Below, piece after piece: positions 47,156 to 55,004 of a stretch of 64,000 nucleotides of DNA. A program made the position numbers and the translations under genes. The notes beneath the pieces are model-generated. The model ran no database searches. It was given only the letters and a program-made list of their open reading frames with translations, and was not told where the DNA came from. Every line of letters begins with the position of its first letter. The first letter of the stretch is position 1. Source of the DNA: Virgibacillus sp. NKC19-16 (GTDB lineage: Bacteria; Bacillota; Bacilli; Bacillales; Amphibacillaceae). Location of the stretch: assembly GCF_021560035.1 (NCBI RefSeq), contig NZ_CP074373.1, positions 2,848,001 through 2,912,000 on the forward strand. Reading direction: 5' to 3'.

Positions 47156-47464
47156 CTAAAAAAGAGTCAGTTGATTTATCGTCACCTTTTCCTCATTTTT
47201 CGTTTTATCTCCTAGTAAAAAGCGCATCCGCTCATATTGTTTTTCCGTTATAGGCAACGCACGAATCGACCCTTTTGGCGGAAGGTTTCTCTTTACCTTT
47301 TCAAGCTGTCGTTCCATTGACTCGTGGCCATTACACAGCCTGCAATAAACAGAAAACTGCATCATGTCAAACCCTTCATCAAGTAAGTAATTTCTGAAAC
47401 GGGTATAGTCTCGCCGCTGCTTTTTTGTTTTTACCGGCAAATCAAAAAATAACATTATCCTCAT
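47156..47464 (-). CDS. cas2: CRISPR-associated endonuclease Cas2
   Basis: About 102 residues (MRIMLFFDLPVKTKKQRRDYTRFRNYL). The N-terminal beta strand with MLFFDLP and the length fit Cas2. It forms the Cas1-Cas2 integrase. ATG at 47464 lies seven bases after AGGAG; another in-frame ATG at 47482 overlaps the cas1 end and is also possible. Confidence 0.92.
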   Translation of the reverse strand: MRIMLFFDLPVKTKKQRRDYTRFRNYLLDEGFDMMQFSVYCRLCNGHESMERQLEKVKRNLPPKGSIRALPITEKQYERMRFLLGDKTKNEEKVTINQLTLF

Positions 47465-47474
47465 AAAACTGCTC

Positions 47475-48368
47475 CTATTCATATTGATGTACCTTTGCAG
47501 GGAGTAATTCAGGTAGCTTTTGATACGAATAATCTTGCTGACGGCAACTGGCAACAAAGCTTTTCACCATTTCATCGATAGCAGCCGTAATGGGATGTCT
47601 TTCACCGGAAATCAGAATATCTGTATTTGCTAAATTAACTAGCCCTGCTCGAACTTCTGCATCCCATTTCTCCACATCTTGACCAGCAACATGGCAATCA
47701 ACAATAGGACGAAGCACTTCCATAAAGTCATCGGCTAAATTAAAAGCATTTAATTGGTTATCATGATAAAGACCTAAGCAGGTGGTGAAACCGTAATTTG
47801 CGAGAGCCCGTGCTACTAATCCCCGCATAATGGCATAGCCATAATTGAGAAGGCGGTTCGTTGGGTCAGTTGAGCGACGTGTAAAACTTGAATCAAATAA
47901 ATGCTTAAAATATAACTTTGCAGCGACTGCCTCACGATTGGTCGCGTCTCCAGATTCTACCTCTTTTATTAATAGACTTAGTTCCTTACCGCCATCCTTC
48001 TCCATTACATCTAAGCACTTCGCTTGATTTAAAATTTTCTGCTGAATAATTTGTTTCCATACCCGCTTTTTAAAAGGTTTCGTAAGTGCCATTTGCATCT
48101 CTAATACTGTCAATTGTCTGGAATGCTGGTGGAAACCTGTCCAGATTCCATTCGGAAGTTTTCTAGAATCGCATGTAAACAGACTTACCTTATGCTCCGC
48201 ACATGCGCTTAGGACATTGGCAGTGATTGTTACCGCTTGCGCCTCAATAAGGATCGAGGCAATATCTTGCATGGGAATCGTAATGGTATCTTCTTGCTGT
48301 ACGACTAGTTGAGAGCGCTTGACTGATAGACGGGCATTGTTTGTGATCATGATATGACGCCAACTCAT
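47475..48368 (-). CDS. cas1: CRISPR-associated integrase Cas1 (type II)
   Basis: 297 residues. The type II pattern ILIEAQAVTITANVLSAC near the start, a helical domain with NREAVAAKLYFKHLF (metal-ligand Glu region) and GFTTCLGLYHDNQLNAFNLADDFMEVLRPIVD (His and Asp ligands) are present. It integrates new spacers with Cas2. AGAGGAG precedes the ATG. A terminator separates it from cas9, so cas1-cas2 may have its own promoter. Confidence 0.96.
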   Translation of the reverse strand: MSWRHIMITNNARLSVKRSQLVVQQEDTITIPMQDIASILIEAQAVTITANVLSACAEHKVSLFTCDSRKLPNGIWTGFHQHSRQLTVLEMQMALTKPFKKRVWKQIIQQKILNQAKCLDVMEKDGGKELSLLIKEVESGDATNREAVAAKLYFKHLFDSSFTRRSTDPTNRLLNYGYAIMRGLVARALANYGFTTCLGLYHDNQLNAFNLADDFMEVLRPIVDCHVAGQDVEKWDAEVRAGLVNLANTDILISGERHPITAAIDEMVKSFVASCRQQDYSYQKLPELLPAKVHQYE

Positions 48369-48428
48369 ATTCTGATACTCCTCTCATTCTATTATTCACT
48401 ATCTACCAGTCTCTCCATTTACTAGAAT

Positions 48429-48470
48429 AAAAATACAGCAAGTAGAAAGAAATCTACCTGCTGTATTTTT
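48429..48470 (-). terminator. Terminator between cas9 and cas1
   Basis: AAAAATACAGCA with TGCTGTATTTTT, extended by GTAGATTTCTTTCTAC-type inner pairing, right at the cas9 stop. Confidence 0.8.
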
Positions 48471-51400
48471 TACAACGTTTGTTTTATTTTTTTCTGTTTA
48501 AACGTTTGACGTGATTCCTTTTTAACGAGTGACAAATCACCTAAAATACCAACCTTATATTTTTCCAGTGTGTCAATTCCACCAAGCGTATAACGGCGCG
48601 CAGTCTGTTCATGTGGAACATTTGCCTCTTTAAAAATAACCCGGTTGCTGCCAATATCAATGGTACTAAAGTAGAGGAATCTATCTTCATCCCCACGTCT
48701 CAGTCGAACTAAGTCATATGGATACAGACTAAATTGAAACGCAAAAGTTTCATCAAGCTCGTTCCATTGTTCGTATCCTTTTCCTGCTGTGACTACTCTT
48801 TTCGGCAACTCCGGCAAACTCGCATCTATAACATAGACTGGCACTGCATGATACTTCTCTTCTTTTAAAAACAGGTCAATTCGGACAAGATCGCCATTTT
48901 GAGCAACCCCACCATTCACTTTCCGGACATGCGATCGTTTATCAACTTCGACTTTTACACGGCGGATCGGGTTGCCCTTTCCCTTCTTGCTCGGTTTATA
49001 AAGCTCCTCTTCAAATGCCTTTTTAGAATTACCACCTTGGGCAAGGTACCGTTGTTTAATTGCTTCATAAGTGGCAGGATCAGCTTCCTTATTTACCATC
49101 GCAAAATCGCCATATTTGTCAAACTTTATCTCTTGTAATGGAACCCGTTTGACGATAATGGTTTTTCCTGTACGTTCATCAACGCCGCCTTTCATCATGA
49201 TGGTCTCTTTATGAGCCGAACCTGTAACCGAACGCCTCGCCATTCGCGAAACCATCATATAAGAAGGGAGAGGGAGCTTGGCATCAAGTGCATGGTGAAT
49301 CTCCTCAGGATTTGGCAATGCCGAAAGATGAGTTAAAAGCTCATCGCGAAAACCTTCCCATGGGCGCGGGAAAAATGGCTCTTTTATTTTTGTATTGTTT
49401 TCTTTTCCTTTGTGATAATTGGTTAAACGTTGCACTATTCCATCATCCGTACATGCTACTACTATAGCATCCAGTGCATGGTGAAGATGGGTTTCCTCAC
49501 GGTGCTTCTCAAGTCCCCATCGACTACGCATATGAGAGGTTATTCGCCCATTCACTGTATTAACCCACTTTTTTCGGCCAGAATATTTTGGCTGAAGTCG
49601 CTGTTCCACAAAGTTTTTAAAAAATCGGCTGATATATCGTGTGTCATTCAAATGACGTTCTTTCACCAATTCTTCTTCACGTGCAGAGAATTCCTTCTTT
49701 AAAAGGTACTGCTTCTTCGGTTTTGAGAACTTTGCATTACTATTGACGTAATCCTCAAAGTCCTCCAGCGATTCCCTCTATTTCTCAAATAATCAAAGGG
49801 AATCCGATTTCCTTTTTTTCGGTTTTCGTCGCTATAGACAAGCACTTTATTATGGTAGTTATCCATAAAGCTTTGGCTATATGGCAAAATGTGATCCACA
49901 TCCAATTTCGGTGCACTGTTTCTTTCTCGCTTCAATTCCTTAAAAAATTCTTCTGCAGGAATTTTCTTTTGTGAATAGGCACACTTACGCTCTTGTTCTT
50001 CCCAAAGCTTATACCTCACAATATCATGACCTTTGGGATTTAAAATTCCGAATTCCGTAAGCATTTTAATCGCACCGGTATTTCGCTCATAATTGGCTCG
50101 CTGCGATTTAACTAGTTTGTTACGCTCTTCATGCGTCTTTGAAAGCTCACGTGCCAGTTCAATATGAACGGAAACAGGTGACCCGTATCGTTTTATAATT
50201 GCATTAACAACTTTACGCGATTGAGTAAGCGCCCGTTTTACAACCGGATTTGCAATATCATCAGGAATCGGCGGTAGCAACTTCTCGCGCTTGGCCTTTT
50301 GCAATCCTGTCGTATCATAACCTAATTCATCCGCTGCTTTCTTAAAAGTTAGTCCTTTTTCCATATGCGGCAACAAGTTTTGTATTGCTTTCGATGATAG
50401 ATGACCGAACTTAGAATAAGAAAGCAGGAGAAGCGAATCAATCAGTTCTTCAGCAAATACCCGTTTTGCCAGATTTTGAGAACTCTTTAAATAATTACGG
50501 ATATCTTTATCCGTTTTATAGACAGTCAGCGCAAAGCCTATCGCATCGTAATCATCCTTATTGTAAGTCTCTCCCGTATCGGCAGTGTGTATATCGGTTA
50601 CCCGCTTAATTTGATAGAACGCATTCAAGTTAACAAAAGGAAGTTTTTCGTTTTGATTAAGCTTCGCCTCAGGATCGTAGGTTAGCTCATTAAATTTCAG
50701 GGTCTCATCAAGCTTTATCCACTTCCGGATATCTGAGTACTTAACTACTGGTGCACTTTTACGCTTGGCCAAATCCTCCCGATTAAAAAGTTTTTCTAAA
50801 ATAGTAGCGCGCTGTTCTGTTGTCAGTGGCTCCACATTTGTACCAACTCTAATCCGGTTGATTTTATCCAGGGCCATGTAGTATTGAAATGTATAAGTTG
50901 CTTTAGGAATACGGCGCTCTTCCGGCTCAAGGGAACAAGAGCCTACTTTCTTCAAAATTGCGCTCCCTGAAGCAAAAGGAAGCTGATGGTTCCAGATTTT
51001 CAAATAGGCTTCCTGCAGTTCTTCAGTAGCATGCGAAGAGCGGAATCCACGCTGACTTTCGAAAAGCGTCACAATTTCCTGTTCCAGGTCATAGCGGCTC
51101 ACATTAAACACATACTCCCCACTTGAATTGCGGCGTTTATCATATTTCATAAACTCCGGGTCATTCATCCACATTTCCCCGACCGTACGATATTTTGTTA
51201 ATCGTTCCTTGTTGTCTTTAACACTCGAAAGGACAGCCCCAGTCTCTTTGTCGCTTTGTTCGGATTTTCGGTTCGACTTGAAGCCGCGACGCTGGGCAAG
51301 ATGAATGAGTAGGCGCCCCCATTCCTGCCGACTTAATAACCGATCCAACCCTTCCAGGCGGATGTCCCATATATCAACAGAACCTTCTTGAAGGGGGTAA

Positions 51401-51699
51401 AGCTGCTTCAACTCCTGTTCATTTAATACGTCAAAATTTACAAGAAGCTGACGAATTTCCTTTTTCCTTTCACTACGGCGACGCAAACGCCGGCGAGAGG
51501 AACGCGCTAATCGACGAGGTTCTGCTAACGAAGCACCCGTTTTCGGAATTTCCGCTTTGTCAAACATTCGCACCCCTGCATCAACAATGGTAACTGTTTC
51601 AAATTTTTTATTGTTCTCATCCAATGCAAGCTCAATGACGCTCCACCCAACTGAATTTGTGCCAATATCAAGTCCTATACGATAATCTAAATCTTTCAT
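48470..51699 (-). pseudogene. cas9: Type II-C Cas9, split by a one-base frameshift
   Basis: From ATG 51699 (AGAGGAGGAGC before) the frame runs 666 residues: RuvC-I RIGLDIGTNSVGWSVIE, an Arg-rich bridge helix (RRLARSSRRRLRRR), recognition lobe, RuvC-II PVSVHIELARELSK and HNH KLDVDHILPYSQ with the His near residue 600. After FDYLRNRG it leaves frame and stops at 49699. The other frame continues SLEDFEDYVN, ELVKERHLNDTRYISRFF, RuvC-III HHALDAIVVAC and the C-terminal PAM domain to 48470. One extra G in the GGG run at 49774-49776 gives RGESLEDFEDYV and about 1080 residues, the length of Geobacillus Cas9. All catalytic motifs are intact. Confidence 0.93.
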
Positions 51700-51749
51700 C
51701 CTGCTCCTCCTCTATTATCATTTTTAATAAGCTTTGCCATTTTTTCTAT

Positions 51750-51908
51750 AAAAAAGACCTCAGCTACGTACGAATAGCTAAGGTCAGTCTTGTTGTATGT
51801 AGTGGGGAGACACCCATCATAGACGGGCAGGCGATCCCCAACGCCACGAGCTACTTACTCAAAGTAGCCTTATCATAGAAACATCAAAGCCATTGCTGTA
51901 CTATGATA
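51750..51908 (-). ncRNA. tracrRNA of the II-C system
   Basis: The anti-repeat at 51872-51907 reads ATCATAGTACAGCAATGGCT on the minus strand, complementary to most of the array repeat. Downstream follow GGCTACTT/AAGTAGC, GGCGTTGGGGATCGCC and CCCGTCTATGATGGG hairpins and a terminator (GACCTTAGCTATT...GTAGCTGAGGTC plus T run, stem at 51756-51785). Start is expected near 51908. It is parallel to and just upstream of cas9. Confidence 0.92.
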
Positions 51909-51913
51909 AATCT

Positions 51914-51942
51914 ATCATAACCTTTGACCTAGGTATTGTCAA
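51914..51942 (-). promoter_or_regulatory. tracrRNA promoter
   Basis: TTGACA (51937-51942), 17-base spacer, TATGAT (51914-51919) on the minus strand. It places the tracrRNA start at the first base of the anti-repeat. Confidence 0.88.
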
Positions 51943-52113
51943 GTATATGCAGTTTTGGATTAAGATGGAACTATGATTTAAGTAAATTTTTGGTAATTTG
52001 TTGGCTAGGAGAGAGTTACAACTAGGGTCTTTACTAAGAATCCTTTACAAATTGGCTCAAAAATGTATGTATTTTCATTTAAGAGCAATTAATTTATACG
52101 AATACACCTTAAT

Positions 52114-52215
52114 TTATTTAAGAACCTTACCACTATTATGGATTTCAATTACAATTAAATTTAGATTTATTGTTATTGTGGATATCCTTTTTAATACGTT
52201 TCTAAGATTGTGCAT
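52114..52215 (-). CDS. Possible 33-aa peptide upstream of tracrRNA
   Basis: ATG at 52215 after AGAGGTG; the peptide begins MHNLRNVLKRISTITINL and has an Ile/Leu-rich middle. A promoter TTGACA-N17-TACTAT at 52301-52329 points to it. Short and of unknown family, so it may be only part of an RNA gene. Confidence 0.3.
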   Translation of the reverse strand: MHNLRNVLKRISTITINLNLIVIEIHNSGKVLK

Positions 52216-52300
52216 AATTTCACCTCTATTCAATTGGTAAATAGATATACCAAGGATACACTAATTATAAATTTTCGCAACTTTCCCCTAACTATCTTGA

Positions 52301-52329
52301 ATAGTAATCTATCAAAATTTAATTGTCAA
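52301..52329 (-). promoter_or_regulatory. Strong promoter between orphan repeat and tracrRNA
   Basis: TTGACA at 52324-52329, 17-base spacer, TACTAT at 52301-52306 on the minus strand. Nothing annotated explains it except the 33-aa frame. Confidence 0.55.
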
Positions 52330-52426
52330 GTTTTCCTTTTAAAATAATTTTTATTGTTATTAATAATAGAATATTGTATTATAAACTTTAGTATACATTT
52401 ATCCATACCTTATTTTGGTAAATAGA

Positions 52427-52461
52427 GTCTTAGCCCCATCAAAAGCCATTGCTTATATGAT
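52427..52461 (+). repeat. Orphan CRISPR repeat on the far side of cas9
   Basis: GTCTTAGCCCCATCAAAAGC with CATTGCTTATATGAT resembles the array repeat (GTCATAGCTCCATCAAAG ...) with a few changes, one inserted A and a 2-base loss. It is in the same orientation and keeps a TATGAT box. No second repeat is found next to it. Confidence 0.75.
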
Positions 52462-52494
52462 TGTTTCAGTAAGCTGAGACAGACAAAATAATTT

Positions 52495-52536
52495 AAAACT
52501 GGTTCCGATCATTGGTTTTTGATCGGAACCAGTTTT
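52495..52536. terminator. Perfect 16-bp hairpin beyond the orphan repeat
   Basis: AAAACTGGTTCCGATC and GATCGGAACCAGTTTT around a ten-base loop. Preceded at about 52462-52482 by a small hairpin TGTTTCAG/CTGAGACA. The 990-base gap 51943-52932 holds this, the orphan repeat, the 33-aa frame and a GGAAGC palindrome, and otherwise nothing I can name. Confidence 0.7.
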
Positions 52537-52781
52537 CATTGGATTATTTTCATTATCTATTGGATGATGTGTATTCATAGCAGTGTACTTTCTCAAATTT
52601 ACCGTCATGAATACTTCCTATTCATTAACCTTTAGAAGTATAAGGACAGATCCCCCTTCTACTTGCTGCTTGCTATCTAATAGACCATTAACATGTTTTG
52701 GAACACTCACTCCCCTTTTATATATTACTGTCTTTTATAAATGCCCTGCAAACATTTCTCCAACATAATCCGCTTCTAAAA

Positions 52782-52813
52782 AAGGAAGCAGAAGAACCGC
52801 CTCCGTGCTTCCC
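52782..52813. repeat. Intergenic palindrome, GGAAGC family copy
   Basis: AAGGAAGCAGAAGAACCGCC followed by TCCGTGCTTCC, and a second CCCCTGCTTCC right after. Confidence 0.5.
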
Positions 52814-52932
52814 TGTCCCCTGCTTCCAGTCTATAAGTCTACCAGACAAGCGCCTTTTTTAACGAATCCTCCTACAAACACCGCCATTCTCTCTTTAAAT
52901 CTTCATAGCATGAGAGAGAAGGAGGTGATAGA

Positions 52933-54261
52933 ATGTTAGGATTTTCCATGATTCAACTTACAAGAAATCATAGTACTAAATTTGACAAGGAATTGCGTCA
53001 GAGTCTTATTCATTTATATAAGCCTTTTCGCCGTACACCTTGTTTTTTACACCGTCCATTTGAAAAACTACTAAAAAAATCCAAGAAATTCCCCGTCATT
53101 ATCGAATTTGAACAACAAGATGCAAATGCGGCAGCAAATAAAGTTCATGAACTCGTTAAGCCTGAATTCAGATCCAAGATAAAACAAGACTTTCAATGCA
53201 CATGTAGCTGCTCGGCAACCTTAACTGCATCCACCATCGAAAAACTTATGAACGACGATGGTTGCCAGATTAAAAAAATATATTATGATCGAGAAGTCAA
53301 TGCTTTGTTGGATGTTGCTTCTCCATCCGTTCATGCCGAACAATTGAATGAACAAGGTCTGACTGGAACAGATATCAATATCGCTGTCCTTGATACTGGG
53401 GTTCATCCGCACCAGGATTTAACAGAATCAACGAACCGAATTATTGCCTTTAAAGATTTTATTAACGATCGACAGGATCCTTATGACGATAATGGGCATG
53501 GAACACATTGCGCAGGGGATGCGGCTGGTAACGGATTTTTATCAGACGGTAAATACCGCGGACCTGCTCCGGAAGCTGGTGTTATTGGTGTAAAGGTACT
53601 CAACAGAATGGGTTCCGGATCCCTTTCCACGATTGTTTCCGGTATTCAATGGTGTATCGACAATAAAGAGGAGCACCAAATCGATGTCATTTCCCTATCT
53701 TTAGGGGCAGCTGCTGATGAATCTGACTGTAATGATCCACTTGTTCAAGCTGTAGAGGCAGCATGGGAAAGCGGTATTGTTGTTTGTGTAGCTGCCGGAA
53801 ATTCGGGGCCTGATCAACGAACGATCGGCACTCCTGGAATCAGTTCAAGGGTCATTACCGTTGGAGCAATAGATGATCAGAATACAGATGATCGTTCAGA
53901 TGAAGAAATAGCACCTTTTTCAAGTCGCGGACCTGCTTGTGGGGAAGAGTCAAAACCAGATATATTAGCTCCTGGGGTAAATATTATTTCCCTTAGAGCT
54001 CCAAGATCTTTCCTGGACAAAACAAATAAGTCAAGTCGAGTCGAAAGCAACTATTTCTCTTTGTCAGGAACATCGATGGCAACACCAATCTGTGCTGGTA
54101 TAGCTGCTCTTGTCCTTCAGGCAAATCCGGAATATACCCCTGATCAGGTGAAACAGGAACTACTTCAAAGTGCGACCGATCGCGGATTGCCGCCTTATGC
54201 TCAAGGTGCAGGGTATGTTGATGCAAAAGAAGCTGTCACATTAGATAATAACGAACAATAG
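52933..54261 (+). CDS. aprX: AprX-like subtilisin family (S8) serine protease
   Basis: 442 residues. The catalytic triad is clear: Asp in AVLDTGVHPH, His in DNGHGTHCAGD, Ser in LSGTSMATPICAG, with oxyanion Asn in AAGNSGP. The N-terminal 130 residues form an inhibitor-like propeptide (FPVIIEFEQQDANAAANK). No signal peptide, which suits the cytoplasmic AprX group. AGAAGGAGGTG lies before the ATG. Confidence 0.9.
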   Translation: MLGFSMIQLTRNHSTKFDKELRQSLIHLYKPFRRTPCFLHRPFEKLLKKSKKFPVIIEFEQQDANAAANKVHELVKPEFRSKIKQDFQCTCSCSATLTASTIEKLMNDDGCQIKKIYYDREVNALLDVASPSVHAEQLNEQGLTGTDINIAVLDTGVHPHQDLTESTNRIIAFKDFINDRQDPYDDNGHGTHCAGDAAGNGFLSDGKYRGPAPEAGVIGVKVLNRMGSGSLSTIVSGIQWCIDNKEEHQIDVISLSLGAAADESDCNDPLVQAVEAAWESGIVVCVAAGNSGPDQRTIGTPGISSRVITVGAIDDQNTDDRSDEEIAPFSSRGPACGEESKPDILAPGVNIISLRAPRSFLDKTNKSSRVESNYFSLSGTSMATPICAGIAALVLQANPEYTPDQVKQELLQSATDRGLPPYAQGAGYVDAKEAVTLDNNEQ

Positions 54262-54272
54262 GTGAGACTGAA

Positions 54273-54302
54273 GGAAGCATGAGAACCGTTCTCATGCTTC
54301 CT
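54273..54302 (+). terminator. Perfect palindrome after aprX-like gene (GGAAGC family)
   Basis: GGAAGCATGAGAAC and GTTCTCATGCTTCC pair fully around a two-base centre. A member of the GGAAGC family placed as a terminator. Confidence 0.7.
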
Positions 54303-54380
54303 CCCTTTCACTCCCTAAAATCCGTTCATAAATCCGAAATTCAAAAATACATATAGTACTATCTGTGCAATTAGAAAGAG

Positions 54381-55004
54381 GTGACTATTATCAGTACGAA
54401 TACTCAAGAACAGGAATACACCCAGGCAAGCTTCCAAGCACTTACGGATGCCATACTCCCGCCCGATTCTGAGTACGCTTATGATTTCCCTGACATGGGG
54501 GTTCATGCGTATATCATTTATGCGCTCGATCACTACGTTTCTATTCAGCAACAACTGCATCACACTGTCGTACCCCTCGCTTATCCTACAGCTGTCATGC
54601 TAGATACCGCAGCGGCGAAACTTGTATATACACATCAAGCACACCCCTCTCCGCAAAGTCATTTTCCAGGCGGAGGAATGTTTTCTTTCCTTTCCCGCCA
54701 AGACCGTATACGAACATTAGCTGCACTTGAGAATCTTTATGTCGATATGTACGCACTACCATCTCCTTACCAAAATAATGCAGGACTCGTCAAACATGTG
54801 ACGGATGCCCTTAACCGCTTTTCCATGTTTGGCTATTATTCAGAGTGGCCCGCTTATGGTTCAACACGATTGTACCCACCAGATTCCCGGCGCCTTCAAT
54901 TTTTTCCACCGGGTTGGCAACAAGTTGGTTATCCCGGTGTATCATTAGGTTATCGCGATTTCCGTGGGTTTTTATTAAAAATGGGCAGAAGTGAGGTTGA
55001 ATAA
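54381..55004 (+). CDS. Gluconate 2-dehydrogenase subunit 3-like small subunit
   Basis: About 207 residues. The fold of the small subunit of membrane GMC dehydrogenases is suggested by ASFQALTDAILPPD, then a central ALENLYVDMY and the end GWQQVGYPGVSLGYRDFRG. Its job is to assist export or assembly of the flavin subunit. It overlaps the next ATG by one base (TAATG). GTG 54381 lies inside the AAAGAGGTGA ribosome site; an in-frame ATC at 54390 would have better spacing. Confidence 0.8.
   Translation: MTIISTNTQEQEYTQASFQALTDAILPPDSEYAYDFPDMGVHAYIIYALDHYVSIQQQLHHTVVPLAYPTAVMLDTAAAKLVYTHQAHPSPQSHFPGGGMFSFLSRQDRIRTLAALENLYVDMYALPSPYQNNAGLVKHVTDALNRFSMFGYYSEWPAYGSTRLYPPDSRRLQFFPPGWQQVGYPGVSLGYRDFRGFLLKMGRSEVE

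Noticed and set aside
51998-52240. 80-residue + strand frame upstream of the orphan repeat
   Set aside because: Very AT-rich, no ribosome site and antisense to the 33-aa frame and its promoter.
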